NCBI GenBank assembly: GCA_021927905.1
Contig: BLLK01000022.1
Location: 806,001 to 870,000, forward strand
DNA length: 64,000 nucleotides
Reading direction: 5' to 3'
DNA from: Chaetoceros tenuissimus
Lineage: Eukaryota; Bacillariophyta; Thalassiosirophyceae; Chaetocerotales; Chaetocerotaceae
Positions 44,801 through 55,557 of the stretch are shown here, in pieces (positions within the stretch are counted from its first letter, which is position 1; every line of letters starts with the position of its first letter). The position numbers and the translations under genes were made by a program. The notes below the pieces were generated by a model, which saw only the letters and a program-made list of their open reading frames with translations, did not search any database and was not told the origin of the DNA.

Positions 44801-44959
44801 CCTAAAAGGGGAGAAGTGTTGAATCACGAAGGAGAGCTCAATTGTAGTCACGAAAAATGTAGAAACAGTGGAAAGTCTTCTCTATACTGTGCTCTTTGTG
44901 AAGAAGGTGTACCAAGTGAAAATTTCTATGATAAATCAATGCACAAATGTATGGAGTGA
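41838..44959 (+). CDS. Cys-rich tandem-repeat protein with PDZ-like domain, three exons
   Basis: Exons 41838-42101, 42169-44419 and 44511-44959 give 987 residues. The N-terminus is polar with a probable coiled coil (about 50-85). A helical region follows (about 130-500) with no recognised family. Residues about 527-690 hold six tandem units of about 28-30 residues, each with C...QC...LC-x2-(C/H), resembling the zinc-binding repeats annotated as 'WRKY19-like' in stramenopiles. A PDZ-like domain follows (about 713-785; GSLGVTVEF, then KAGDILLSI). The C-terminus has two Cys/His modules (ICEHDGCKAR and NCSHEKCRNSG types), each ending in HKC. Regulation or scaffolding is plausible; no enzyme motif is seen. 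The ATG at 41838 is the first true one in the frame. Confidence 0.75.
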
Positions 44960-45065
44960 TACACTGCAAAGTGAGATACATGTAGTCAGTAAATCTAATA
45001 TTTGCTTGAAACATTGAATCTATTGAGAAAGAGTTCAGTGACCAGAGAACTAAAGAAGCGCTATA

Positions 45066-46580
45066 TTATATTGCTGGCTGGCTACTACTCGTACATGCCC
45101 CGCAAACATCCGCGGATGAAGAGACAATGTTGTCTTGATTGAATATCTGCTGAATGAGAAAGTATAGGCCAACGCATCCAAGTAGAAACCATACAAATAT
45201 TAGAAATAATAGACCTATAGCGCCCACTCCCATGAGGATTTTATATTTCTTTGGAATCTGAATCTCAAATAGAACTCTTCTCATAATGCCAATGACGACA
45301 TCAAGAGCATCTCTGTCTTCCTTAGGTGGGATATCTGCACCTTCATCCGCTTCCGATATCTTTTTCATGTCCGCGCGAAACTTTGTTGGTGCTAGTTTTA
45401 TTTGTTGCTCTTTGCTACTTCCATCTCCTTGCTCTCCATCTAGTACCAAATCTTCAATGTCCATTAATGCCGAATCATCCACGGGGAAGGTAACATCTAT
45501 ACCACTATCGATCTTTGGAAGTATGACTCTACTGGGCAATGACTCTGCATCACCTTCAACATCATTTCTATCTTCATCTTCAGGTTTTGTAATGATTTTA
45601 CGAAGCGATGTCAACCAAGGTTGATCACTTCCAGCACCAGTGCCTAAGCTACTCAAGATAGCATCTTCCACAGTTACTATACTATTAACTCCAACGTCAG
45701 ATGAAGAGACTTCCTCATCAATCATATCTACAACCTCCTCATCCTTCAACAATTCTCGATTCGTATATGTTTGTGAAATGAATTTATTGCGATCATATCT
45801 TTTTCTTGACAATTGCACATGATACAAAGCTCGGTCTTCTTCCCCTTCCCTGTCTTTTGATTGATTTTTCATATGTAAATCGTGTTTTTTCTTTTCGCTT
45901 TCCATTGCTTTCACAACAAGAGTGATAACCTCCGTCAATGCTTTCCTTGTTTCGTCCTTGGCCAATAAATCAATTGATTTAATCAGCATTGATGCAAAAG
46001 AGTGATATAATAACTTTGCTTCACCGGATGATATTATATCTAATATGCGTATCAAGAAGACGGGGAACGATTCAATTACATCCTTCATCTCATGGGTTGA
46101 TAGAGCCTTGACAGTCTTGTTGTATATACCTACACCTTCAATAAGAACCTGTCTCGAATATGCACCTGTAGCGAGACGAATACTACTGGACTTCATTGAA
46201 TTCATTTTCGATAGTACTTCTTTCCCCTCTTCTGATTGTGCTATAATCTTGATACTATTCTGAATGGCAAGTGTATATATTTGTATCCAATCCTGAATTC
46301 TTTCTGGAGCAAATTCTTGATAATAATATGATATCGTAGGCAGTATGGATTCTTGAAACAACTTTTGTATTGCCGGAGAAGATGCCTTGAGTGATAGTTT
46401 CACCAAGTACATGATTTCATTGTAGACAAAAGCATATGTTTCTTTTCGTGAGGAATCTGCATTATTACTGCTGCCTTCATTCGAAGACATGTTTGGAATA
46501 TCATTATCATCAGCTACACTTTCGTTCTGATCACGAATCTCCTCCATTTGTGCTGTGCTCATTTCTGCTTGATACGACAT
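45066..46580 (-). CDS. Hypothetical tail-anchored membrane protein
   Basis: This 504-residue single-exon protein is not recognised. The N-terminal 60 residues are acidic and polar. Residues about 65-240 look all-helical with repeated hydrophobic heptads. A long acidic linker follows. One strong transmembrane segment lies close to the C-terminus (GAIGLLFLIFVWFLLGCVGL, about 452-471), followed by a short tail with Cys residues. The topology is that of a tail-anchored protein with a cytosolic helical domain. I start at the ATG at 46580; the frame is open slightly further upstream but without an ATG. A CRE-like palindrome lies 173 bp upstream. Confidence 0.7.
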   Translation of the reverse strand: MSYQAEMSTAQMEEIRDQNESVADDNDIPNMSSNEGSSNNADSSRKETYAFVYNEIMYLVKLSLKASSPAIQKLFQESILPTISYYYQEFAPERIQDWIQIYTLAIQNSIKIIAQSEEGKEVLSKMNSMKSSSIRLATGAYSRQVLIEGVGIYNKTVKALSTHEMKDVIESFPVFLIRILDIISSGEAKLLYHSFASMLIKSIDLLAKDETRKALTEVITLVVKAMESEKKKHDLHMKNQSKDREGEEDRALYHVQLSRKRYDRNKFISQTYTNRELLKDEEVVDMIDEEVSSSDVGVNSIVTVEDAILSSLGTGAGSDQPWLTSLRKIITKPEDEDRNDVEGDAESLPSRVILPKIDSGIDVTFPVDDSALMDIEDLVLDGEQGDGSSKEQQIKLAPTKFRADMKKISEADEGADIPPKEDRDALDVVIGIMRRVLFEIQIPKKYKILMGVGAIGLLFLIFVWFLLGCVGLYFLIQQIFNQDNIVSSSADVCGACTSSSQPAI

Positions 46581-46752
46581 GATTTGATCACAAAGCTTGA
46601 ATCTGCTCACTTATTGCCAACGGAGAATTGATTGTACAGCTGATGTAGAGGAATGTTATGTATCTTTTTGTATTTCCCACAGCCTCATCTTTGTGTGCTA
46701 TCTATCCAACGGAGAGAAAATAGATGCGTTGAGAGTTCAGAAGAATTTAATA

Positions 46753-46760
46753 TGACGTCA
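46753..46760. promoter_or_regulatory. CRE-like palindrome TGACGTCA
   Basis: The same TGACGTCATTG core as in the ClpB/RTF2 promoter lies 173 bp upstream of the start of the tail-anchored protein gene. Confidence 0.45.
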
Positions 46761-46871
46761 TTGACCTGCAACAGTCCGTGTCTATAGGCTAATTTGGATG
46801 AATCAGTCATTCTTTTTCATTATTCAGTTTTTACATTTTATTTAGTGATAAAGGCACAAATACTTCTAAAA

Positions 46872-48431
46872 TCATGACGATGTTACAACGCTAGGATCAA
46901 ACCGAAGCATATTGTAGATATTGTTTAGATCACTTCTTTCGCAAGTAGCAGCAAGTGCAAATGGCAAAAGGTTCGTGACTGGGTCAGCTTCTCTCAACGC
47001 TTGTATGTTTGAATTCACCAATATTTCCATACCAACCCTCCAATGAAGACCCGTTTCACATGCAGTATGGAGTGGTAGTCGTTTTCTAGAATCCATGAAT
47101 AGAGGATCATTTAGTAAGCTGTCTGATTTTTTGGCTTTTGATAAAATGAATTCCAATAATTTCTTTGCACTGTGTCGTTTCTTCTTGTCCTTGCATCTGG
47201 ACATCTTTACTACCAACAGAGATAGAATACTTTCACCCTGAGAGTCCAAGGCAAAAATGTTCAAATTCAAATTATCAAGTAACCTTTCCACTATACGAAC
47301 ACAGTTTCGTTTTGAAACTAAATCTTCAAAATTAGATTGTATCAAAGTGTGCACCAAGTCAATACGATCAAAGAAACGGATACATGTATGAAGACAGTCC
47401 CATATACTTTGAGTATCACTATCTCCTGCATTTAGGAGTAAATGAGATATAGGTGATTTGATAATGCTTCCTTGTGAATTCCTCGTTGTTGCAAGTAGTT
47501 TGGACTTTAACAAATTCTTTCGACCTTCTTGCTCTTTATAGGCATGCAAAAGGGCATACAACATATCGTTGGTCTGATAGAAGCAAGCATAATGCAACGG
47601 CATTCTACCACAACACACAATAAATTCTTGATCTTGAGTGCTCGAGCTTGCAACTGCATCATCCTCTTCATTTGCTTCATTTAATATAATTGGAAATTCT
47701 GCAATCAAAGATTCGTACAGCGTGGTATCACAACAATATTCTGCACAGACTTTTGACAGTCGACGCACATGCTGTTGGAAGTATACTGGATACTCCTGTC
47801 TTAAATGATTTACTATTTCGTTCAAACTCGATCCAGCTTCCAATGCTAGAACTAAAGGTGTAAATCCATTACAATCAGGCTCGAACATTCCAAGATGAAA
47901 ATTGTCCCTCGTGTCTCTATTCTCTAGTGTTTCTTTCAAAATATAAACAATCTCATCATTCCAACCATTTTTCTCGCAAACAATATGAAGCAATGTCCTC
48001 CTATTTTCGGACTGATATTCATCACAATAGATACTTGTATTCTCATTCCGACCCTGAAACAATACTGATGTATCATCATAAATCAAGGTAGTCAGTGCAT
48101 CTCGATTTCCACAACGTGTAGCAGTAACTGCGTATTTCAACCGTTGACTATGATCTACGTGTGTCTTTTTCAACAATAGCTTCAATGTTGATTGACAAAC
48201 AGAGTTGTCTAAAAAAGCTTTCTTCAAAGCTTGCCGTAAAAGACTATCAAGAATAGATGAAGAATTATGTTTGTGGTGACTTGTTGACTGAATGATTTTC
48301 TTCACCTCGCTCCATATTACGTTCTTTTCTTTCAGTAGCACTTGTAATTTTTTATTTGCCGTTGCGACGGAATTTCCTGGATTTTCGATTTTAGGCTTAC
48401 GTGGTTGGTAAGGTATAGGTTTGGTTCTCAT
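46872..48431 (-). CDS. Ankyrin repeat protein
   Basis: This is a single-exon, 519-residue protein with four clear ankyrin units and degenerate ones between them: RRTLLHIVCEKNGWNDEIVY (about 142), GFTPLVLALEAGSSLNEIV (about 187), GRMPLHYACFYQTNDMLYAL (about 273) and RLPLHTACETGLHWRVGMEI (about 467). The N-terminus is basic. There is no catalytic domain, signal peptide or membrane segment, so it is a likely protein-interaction scaffold. It starts at the ATG at 48431 and is divergent from the ABC1 kinase gene. Confidence 0.8.
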   Translation of the reverse strand: MRTKPIPYQPRKPKIENPGNSVATANKKLQVLLKEKNVIWSEVKKIIQSTSHHKHNSSSILDSLLRQALKKAFLDNSVCQSTLKLLLKKTHVDHSQRLKYAVTATRCGNRDALTTLIYDDTSVLFQGRNENTSIYCDEYQSENRRTLLHIVCEKNGWNDEIVYILKETLENRDTRDNFHLGMFEPDCNGFTPLVLALEAGSSLNEIVNHLRQEYPVYFQQHVRRLSKVCAEYCCDTTLYESLIAEFPIILNEANEEDDAVASSSTQDQEFIVCCGRMPLHYACFYQTNDMLYALLHAYKEQEGRKNLLKSKLLATTRNSQGSIIKSPISHLLLNAGDSDTQSIWDCLHTCIRFFDRIDLVHTLIQSNFEDLVSKRNCVRIVERLLDNLNLNIFALDSQGESILSLLVVKMSRCKDKKKRHSAKKLLEFILSKAKKSDSLLNDPLFMDSRKRLPLHTACETGLHWRVGMEILVNSNIQALREADPVTNLLPFALAATCERSDLNNIYNMLRFDPSVVTSS

Positions 48432-48851
48432 GAAGCTTATCTATTGCACTTTTACAGGTGCTCTGATATCTCCACAATTGCTGGATGGTAATATAGAAAA
48501 TCGTCAATGGTATAGTAATGGGAGAATTGGTAGATACCAATACAGTTGCAGTTGTTGTAGTGAGAGATAATGACTATGTGTGTGAGTTTTTTCTGATGAG
48601 TGGACGGCAGAGAAAAAGAAAGAGAATAATAACGTCATTGTTGGTTGTCTATATCAAGACTGCCTCATTTGACTGCCATAGGAGGATGTCGGGCGAAAGG
48701 AAAAGAAGGACAGAAAGCCAGCACAGCATGAAGAAGCACATGCAGGAAGAAAACCAAACTTTTCCCATTTCTTCCTTTCACAGTCTAGTTAATTACTACA
48801 TAATACTTTCACATTACTGTATTGCAAAACTCTCAACATATCGACATCAAA
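48432..48851. other. Divergent intergenic region
   Basis: This 420-bp region lies between the ankyrin gene (-) and the ABC1 kinase gene (+). It includes an AACGTCATTG half-site at about 48631. I see nothing else. Confidence 0.55.
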
Positions 48852-50480
48852 ATGAGATTGAAACATGTTTCAGCTGCCCTTGTTGCAAGTCTCTCAATTG
48901 AATCAGCAGTTGCCTTTGCTCCTTCCCATGTGACTGCGCGCCGTGCCAATACTCCTCTGCTTATGTCGTCTACAACATCTACATCAACAGCACGAAAGCC
49001 AAAAAAGACAATTGCAGATAGAACAGAAGCAGAAACTCGTGCATTGATTCAAGATATAGTCAAAGCAGCTATAGAAGCTGGTCCGAGAGCTGGTCCAGCA
49101 AGGACAATTCAGGCATATCGTGCAGTAAGTCGCACACTTCAAGACTTCATACCAAATGCTAGAAGAGGGTCAAAAGCAGAAGAATTTTCAGCACCAGTGG
49201 CACTTCGAAAACTCTTTGAGCGTATGGGAGCAACTTATATCAAACTTGGTCAATTTATTGCTTCATCGCCAACACTCTTTCCAAAAGAATATGTTGTAGA
49301 ATTTCAAAAGTGTCTTGATTCTACTGAAGCTCTTGAATGGAAAGAGATTGAAAAGGTTATAGAAAGGGAATTGAGAAGTAAAGGGAGACAGTCTATCAAA
49401 TCGGTCTTTGAAAGCATTGATCCTAAGCCTTTAGCAAGTGCTTCGATAGCACAAGTTCATTCAGCTAAATTGAAAACGGGCGAGTCTGTTGTGATCAAGG
49501 TTCAAAAACCTTCGATTGATGAATCCCTCAAAGCAGACTTGTCATTTTTATATGTTGCTAGTAGAGTAGTCGAATTTCTACAACCTGATTTCGAACGTAC
49601 TTCAATGAGTGGTATCGCGGGAGACATTCGTAATTCCATGTTGGAAGAACTAGATTTCGAGAAAGAGTCCACAAACGTAGAAGAATTTCGTGTGTTTTTG
49701 AAAGAAAATGGTTTAGACAATGTAGCCACTGCTCCAAAGGTTTATAGAGATTTCACTACTAAGAAAATTATGGTTATGGAGAAATTAGATGGTGTATCTA
49801 TGTTAGATGCTGACCAGATATCCAAAATCACAAATCAAGACGCAGAACAGACAATCATTACAGCACTGAATATCTGGACACAATCTGTAGTCACTATGCC
49901 TTGGTTTCACGCGGACGTACACGCTGGGAACCTGCTCGTTTTGAATGATGGACGAGTAGGATTTATTGATTTTGGTATCGTTGGAAGAGTCAGTGAGAAG
50001 ACATTCAAGGCAGTCAATGAATTAAGTGCTGCTCTTGCTATAGGGGACTCGAGAGAGATGGCAATTGCTCTTTGTAACATGGGAGCTACTGATGAAGAAG
50101 TAGACATCGACCGCTTTGCTTCTGATATTGACAATGTCATGAAAAATCTTGCTTCAGTTCAAACAGATGTCACCGTAACTGCAATGAATGATGGAACTGT
50201 CACTGGTTCTCTAGACTTTGACGAGAATGAAGTCACTCAAGTATTGCTTGACATTGTTGATGTGACTGAAAATAATGGGCTAAAGCTCCCAAGGGAGTTT
50301 GGGTTACTCGTGAAGCAAAGTTTATACTTTGATAGGTATTTGAAGATTTTAGCTCCGAATCTAGATGTCATGGCTGATGAGAGAGTTAGTGGATTAGGTT
50401 CAGACAGCGGCATGGAAAGATTAAATCCTTCAAACTCAAAGCCATCAGGTGATGAAATCATTGATGTGGAGGTATCATAA
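48852..50480 (+). CDS. Plastid ABC1/UbiB (ADCK) atypical kinase
   Basis: This is a 542-residue single-exon protein. The ATG at 48852 starts a signal peptide that ends in SAVAFAPS, the ASAFAP plastid import motif. The ABC1K signatures follow: KLGQFIAS (KxGQ, about 131), the Ala-rich loop ASASIAQVHSA (about 197), the ATP-anchoring lysine in VVIKVQKP, the catalytic HADVHAGNLL (about 355), and the metal-binding DFG in GFIDFGIVGR (about 370). Plastid ABC1 kinases regulate prenylquinone metabolism in plastoglobules and photosynthetic stress responses. The closest target here is unknown. No introns are required. Confidence 0.92.
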   Translation: MRLKHVSAALVASLSIESAVAFAPSHVTARRANTPLLMSSTTSTSTARKPKKTIADRTEAETRALIQDIVKAAIEAGPRAGPARTIQAYRAVSRTLQDFIPNARRGSKAEEFSAPVALRKLFERMGATYIKLGQFIASSPTLFPKEYVVEFQKCLDSTEALEWKEIEKVIERELRSKGRQSIKSVFESIDPKPLASASIAQVHSAKLKTGESVVIKVQKPSIDESLKADLSFLYVASRVVEFLQPDFERTSMSGIAGDIRNSMLEELDFEKESTNVEEFRVFLKENGLDNVATAPKVYRDFTTKKIMVMEKLDGVSMLDADQISKITNQDAEQTIITALNIWTQSVVTMPWFHADVHAGNLLVLNDGRVGFIDFGIVGRVSEKTFKAVNELSAALAIGDSREMAIALCNMGATDEEVDIDRFASDIDNVMKNLASVQTDVTVTAMNDGTVTGSLDFDENEVTQVLLDIVDVTENNGLKLPREFGLLVKQSLYFDRYLKILAPNLDVMADERVSGLGSDSGMERLNPSNSKPSGDEIIDVEVS

Positions 50481-51027
50481 TAATAAATAACAATTTTTAG
50501 GTTCCTGTAGTTATCTATGGCCAACATTGCGATCACACATTTATTTTGGATAACACGTCCTTATAAAAAATTAATCCCAAATCTCTAGAGACTAGTCTAC
50601 ACTTTTTTTGATACCTTGAAAAAGTACGCGATTCATAGACAGCCTCGACTATCATTTGTTCTCACTGCAATTTATTATACAAGCTAATCAATGGTAACCC
50701 TTTGTAACCTACCATTTAAAAAATAATATTCTATTCACTTACTTTGTCTTCATCTTTTCTCCCCTCACCCCAACAGAGGGTACGTACAGGGTAGAGTTCT
50801 CATGAGTGTAGAAGACGATGTGGCTATGCAACGTTGCAAAAAATGCGCGAATGAACTTGAACATCACTGCTGAAATCAAGTGTCATGATGCGCAAGAAGG
50901 TGTGACACCAACGAATGGACCAATGGACAACAGAACACAGAACTTTGATTTCTCACAATTTTTCATGGACAACATCACATCATTCTCAGCTTTTAGCATA
51001 TAGTATATACTCCTTGTTTTCTTTACA
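50481..51027. other. Intergenic region
   Basis: This 547-bp spacer lies between two plus-strand genes. It contains short open frames without recognisable features. No repeat or RNA was seen. Confidence 0.55.
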
Positions 51028-51887
51028 ATGATTAGATCAAGACTGTTTTCAGCTCTTCCTCGTCGTAGTTTTGCTACGAAAGTCAATGGCAATGTAAGAG
51101 CAATTGGAACTAGCCCAGTGGTTCAAAAGTCAGCTGCGCCAAATGACGTTGATATGGAAGAGTCCAACTCTCGTTTCATGCTTATACTTGGAAAACCAGG
51201 AGGTGGCAAAGGGACTATATCCAAAAAGATTTTGAAGGATTTCCCTTCATTTACGCATTTTAGCACAGGTGATATGCTACGTCAACATGTAAGAGAACAA
51301 ACTTCTCTTGGTAAAGAAGCAAAGACACACATGGACAGTGGTGGTCTAGTTCCAGATGATCTGATTATTAGACTTGTTCTTGATGAAGCAGAAAAGGAAG
51401 CAGAAAGTGGCAATAGTTTGCTTCTGGATGGATTCCCAAGAACTATGGAACAAGCCAAGGCTTTGGCTGAGAGTGTTGATGTTGACCTAGTTGTCGAGTT
51501 GGACATTCCTAATGAAACTATTGTCGACCGTATTGCAGAACGTTGGGTACATCCAGCTTCGGGACGTGTTTATAATCTATCTTATAATCCTCCAAAGGTT
51601 CCTGGTAAAGATGATATCACTGGCGAAGATCTCATTCAGAGAGATGATGATAAACCAGAGACAGTGAGAAAGCGCCTTGAAGCTTATGAACAGGTGAGCA
51701 CACTCATTTTTAACTTGAACACATGTGTTTTGTTTCTACTGAAGGCTCACATTAACTCTTTCATATGTAGGTTACCGCTCCACTTGTTGAGTACTATGAT
51801 GAGAAGGGCGTGCTTAAAACTTTCGCTGGGACAGAAAGTGATGTAATTTACCCAAAAGTAAACAAATGGTTGAATTCAAAAGTGTAA
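51028..51887 (+). CDS. Adenylate kinase, probably mitochondrial, two exons
   Basis: Exons 51028-51693 and 51771-51887 give 260 residues. The N-terminus (MIRSRLFSALPRRSFATK) is an Arg/Ser-rich mitochondrial presequence. The P-loop is GKPGGGKGT (55-63), and FSTGDMLR and DGFPRTMEQA form the AMP site. A long LID domain (about 175-210; WVHPASGRVYN, then NPPK and DDITGEDL) identifies the AK2/AK3-type long form. The four zinc cysteines found in some bacterial LIDs are absent. It interconverts AMP, ADP and ATP (or GTP, for AK3-like members). Without splicing the 77-bp intron the C-terminal helix would be lost. Confidence 0.92.
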
Positions 51888-52066
51888 ATATTGGTGATAG
51901 CTAAGAATGAGGAAGTTAAGAAAATTTTCCTAGCTAATAATTGTAAAAGTTGAACATGTACTGGAGATAAAATTAAAGCAAAAACAATGGTAGCTTTTGA
52001 AAGTATTTTGTAGTCTAATTCAATATTATCAACATTAACTTTTCTTCTCTATAATGATCCATCAGG

Positions 52067-53793
52067 TTAGGCATTTTCTCTTTCGTTGTCTAAATTGTTC
52101 AAGTAATTATCGGCTTCAACACCTACTGACTTAATAGTGTGAGTAGTGTTGAAGCTACCACATTCGTTACATCCAACTCCAAGGTAATGCCACCTCCTAT
52201 CTTCTTGTTTCGAATGACAGTCGTTGCAGACAATATCTACACATCTCGCTTGATCTGGAGGTAATGGTTGAGCTGCAATGTCTTCAGCAAGTGAAGCCCA
52301 GACTTCCGTCATATCATCTTGAGTAGCTGTTTTCTTGCAAATTGGACAACGAAGGTCGTGACTTGTCAATGAATTGAAGCAGTGCCAGTGAATGTTATGT
52401 CCACAAGGCATTTCCTAGAGCGGAAAAAGATGAGATCAAGTATTTGGGTGCAATACTTTCAATTCATTGTATGAACTTACATGTGTCAGCATTCTACTTG
52501 AGAACAAGTCTTCATAGCAAACTGGGCAATTACTCATGTACTTCCCAGCACTACAGTTGTGCTCTTCAAATAATACGACATCAATGCACATCCCACAACC
52601 TTGGCAATGGCGATAATTTTCTCTTCCTCCTACACGACAGAAACCACATTCTGCACAATGGTAAGGCGCATCCTCACTACTCATCCATAGGTTACAAATA
52701 TTACAGTGGTACTTCCCAAAGCTGACTTTGCAGTTGATACATGTGTTGCTTTAGGGGACACAAGGATGTTAAAAGAAATTCGTAATGAGATCATATTCTA
52801 CCATCTATGAACCACGTACCTCTTGCTTGTTTGACGAGTGTGACACTCACGGCAAATAACTTCTTCTATTGCAAACCTATCAATATTATGATGTACGTCG
52901 TCTCCAGATTCACTAATCGAACTCATAATACTTGACATACTCCCACGTCTTCCGAGCATGCTTCCACGTCTACCAAACTTGGCCTTAGCACCCCCACATT
53001 CAAGTTTAATTTTCCTTGGAACATGCTGCGAACTATCATCTTCAACATCATCATCTTCTTTATTGAACACAGGAGGACCCAATTGATCACAGTCATCATG
53101 ACAAATTCGACAGCCAAACACCAATCCACAACAAGGACTAATGATTGAACACTTTCTTTCATAATGCGAGCACACTGGACTAGCCTCCACTAATTTCTTT
53201 GGGTCGCCAGAAGGTTCACCATTGATATTGAAAGCACAATTCTTAAATACCTTCTCATTTAGATTCATTTCATCTAATTTCAGAGAGTGCATAAAACTGG
53301 CATCTTCATCTCCAGTATAGGCTGAAGTCTCATGGATAGGTTCGGAATACGATCTCTTCAGCAGTTGCCTTCTATTGAACGAAGGCTTTCGAGCTGGTGG
53401 TGAACCATTGGCATTGCTAGGATTAGATGCCTTGGATTCGTCGTCAAAATCATCAGCTGAACAATCTGAAACACCCGAGCTTTGTCTCTTGAAACTGATA
53501 CTTCTTCTAAAGTTGACAAGACTGCTTCTTCTTCTGCCATCCATTAGGTTTTGGATGCTTCTTCTCCTCTCTGTTTCGTTTAGGCTTTTATCTCTCATAA
53601 TTGATTGAATTGATGCTCGACGTTCCTGTTCACTCATCCTCGGAGCTGCTTCAAAGGATGAAATAGAGCTAGAGTTTGTAGATGCTGCTTGGCCACCCTC
53701 TCCTGTTGAATCATCACCCATGCTCTCTAATCTAGATGGTGGTGTACGGGATGATGTGACCGTTGTTGATTCCTCTACTGGATTTGAAGACAT
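52067..53793 (-). CDS. CHY/CTCHY/RING zinc-finger E3 ligase (RCHY1-like), three exons
   Basis: Exons 53793-52820, 52748-52481 and 52414-52067 give 529 residues. An N-terminal extension of about 210 residues is rich in basophilic phosphosite patterns (RRxS, at least six). The CHY finger begins at CSHYERKC and CCGLVFGCRICHDDC, then is interrupted by an acidic insertion of about 75 residues with two GRRGSM repeats before resuming at HNIDRF...CREC. The CTCHY finger (HCAECGFCRVGG, HCQGCGMC) and RING-H2 (CPVCYEDL, PCGHNIHWHCF, CPIC) follow, then a rubredoxin-like C-terminal zinc module (CNDC, CNEC). RCHY1/PIRH2 proteins ubiquitinate regulatory proteins; plant relatives act in iron or CO2 sensing. 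The start at 53793 is the first ATG in frame. Confidence 0.92.
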
Positions 53794-54402
53794 GCTTATT
53801 AGTGAGAATATGTGAGAAGATGCAGATGTGTGGGTTCTTGTCAAAACTATATCTGTGGTGCAAAGAAAGATTGAAAGATCGTTGTTGATTGATCGGTGAA
53901 GTGATGCGTTTCACAAAGTTAACTCGGGCTTCTGGTTCCTTTCTTGATAGTTTATGCTGAATCTGGTCAAGTTACAGTGTCGTCTGATATTAATATGTCG
54001 TATCGGTGCGATGACCCTACTACTATCACTTGTGATTCAATTTCTTCAAAAGGAATGTGATAAATTGGAGAAGGCAAGAAGCAAGAAGCAGCAGCAGAAG
54101 GCTAATCATCTATCATCATTCTAGTACGTACTTACGGTATAGATATCGTATGTATGTGATCAATTATTGAAAAAATGAGAGCAGTTTCACTTGACGTGGA
54201 GTCTTCCTACTATTTTTGCGTTTGATTGAGAATTTGTTTGATATATTTTTTCGAAGAGGAAAAATGCTTTGTCTCTACCATTATGCTCGCAAAAATACAA
54301 CTCGTAAATTACGTAAAACCATATTAGCAAAAATTCCCCGATCATAAAGTCCAGAACTGTCAATTGAACTTGATTCTGTCAATAGAAAATGAAAAGTTTA
54401 CT
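53794..54402. other. Intergenic region
   Basis: This 609-bp spacer lies between two minus-strand genes: upstream of the RCHY1-like gene and downstream of the possible histone-fold gene. It has a short AGAAGCAGCAGCAGAAGG purine stretch at about 54083. I see nothing else. Confidence 0.55.
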
Positions 54403-55557
54403 TTACTCCTTTTCCACGTCCTGGGGTATGTTTTCTTCTTCTGTTGCCCACTTCAAGCATGTAATCATAGGTGAAAGGAATTCTTCCAAGCCTGGGATTC
54501 CAATACTCACTTTTGTTCTTCCGACTAGTTTCCTCGCCATTTCTTTCCTCCTTGCCTCATCTCGTGCATTTGCTTTGGCTGTGGCTTCTGCGACTTCAGC
54601 TATTGTACCACCAGCAGATAGTGCACTCTCCGTGGCTGAATTCACCCATCTGTAGACTGAATCTGATAAGTGTTGATATTCTTCTTCGCCATCATCACCC
54701 TTGATCTCTTCTCCCTTGATAAATTCCATTATGGATGAGTCTATCAACACTTCATCGATATCTTTCTTTGCCTGTTTCATTTTCATAATCTTTGCATAAA
54801 CTTCAGCGTCGTTACAAAGTGGGAAGACAAATGATTGAAGACCAATTGTGGATGGGATAGTAGAATGTGGTTCACGAATCCTATTCGGATATATATCCAC
54901 TCCTTTCACAAAGCATTCTTTTGGTTTTTGTTCCAAATCGTTAGAGGAATCATCTTCATCATCTTCTGCCGCACTTTGAGCTTTAATTTCTTGATTTCGA
55001 ATTCTTGGTTTAGTTTGCTCTTCATCCCAATTACTAGGATCCACTTGTTTCTTTTTATATTCCTGATATGGTTCAGGGGGAAGTTTGCCCCCGTTGCCAT
55101 CGGTCAAGATATCATGTGCATCTACTGCTGCCGCAGTTAACTTTTTCACATATTGCGCAGCGAGAATTGCAACTAGTTCAGCTGATGCTGGATCAATTTT
55201 ATCTGGATGTACATCCCCGGCTCCATACATAATCAATGGAATGTCTGGTAAAATTTCTTTGATGAATGCTTGTTCAGGATCCATTTCTTCATGCTTTCGT
55301 TTCAGAGATGAATTACTACTTGTACTTGTTACATTGGTGCTTGCAACTGCAATGTCTTTGACAGGTTCTGATATGGGTAATGATGCTATAGGATTTTGAG
55401 TTTTTGTAGAATTACTGCTACTTATCATTCGTAGAGGTTCTGTATTAGGGTTTGCATCTTGAGGCAGGTCTTTAGGTGCTGCATGGTGTTGTTGATGTGC
55501 AGCTTGTGAAGCAGCCAATACAGCAAGATTCTTTGTATTGTGCGCTCCTTTTGTCAT
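54403..55557 (-). CDS. Hypothetical nuclear protein, possible histone-fold segment
   Basis: This is a 384-residue, single-exon, soluble and highly charged protein. Residues about 105-155 (GAGDVHPDKIDPASAELVA, then LAAQYVKKLTAAAVDAHDIL) have the alternation of a histone-fold helix pair, as in TAF or SPT7-like subunits. This is only a pattern judgement. A KRKHEE basic patch (about 87) could be a nuclear localisation signal. The C-terminal half has acidic linkers and an Ala-rich helix (EVAEATAKANARDEARRKEM, about 330-350). No enzyme motif is seen. Confidence 0.65.
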   Translation of the reverse strand: MTKGAHNTKNLAVLAASQAAHQQHHAAPKDLPQDANPNTEPLRMISSSNSTKTQNPIASLPISEPVKDIAVASTNVTSTSSNSSLKRKHEEMDPEQAFIKEILPDIPLIMYGAGDVHPDKIDPASAELVAILAAQYVKKLTAAAVDAHDILTDGNGGKLPPEPYQEYKKKQVDPSNWDEEQTKPRIRNQEIKAQSAAEDDEDDSSNDLEQKPKECFVKGVDIYPNRIREPHSTIPSTIGLQSFVFPLCNDAEVYAKIMKMKQAKKDIDEVLIDSSIMEFIKGEEIKGDDGEEEYQHLSDSVYRWVNSATESALSAGGTIAEVAEATAKANARDEARRKEMARKLVGRTKVSIGIPGLEEFLSPMITCLKWATEEENIPQDVEKE

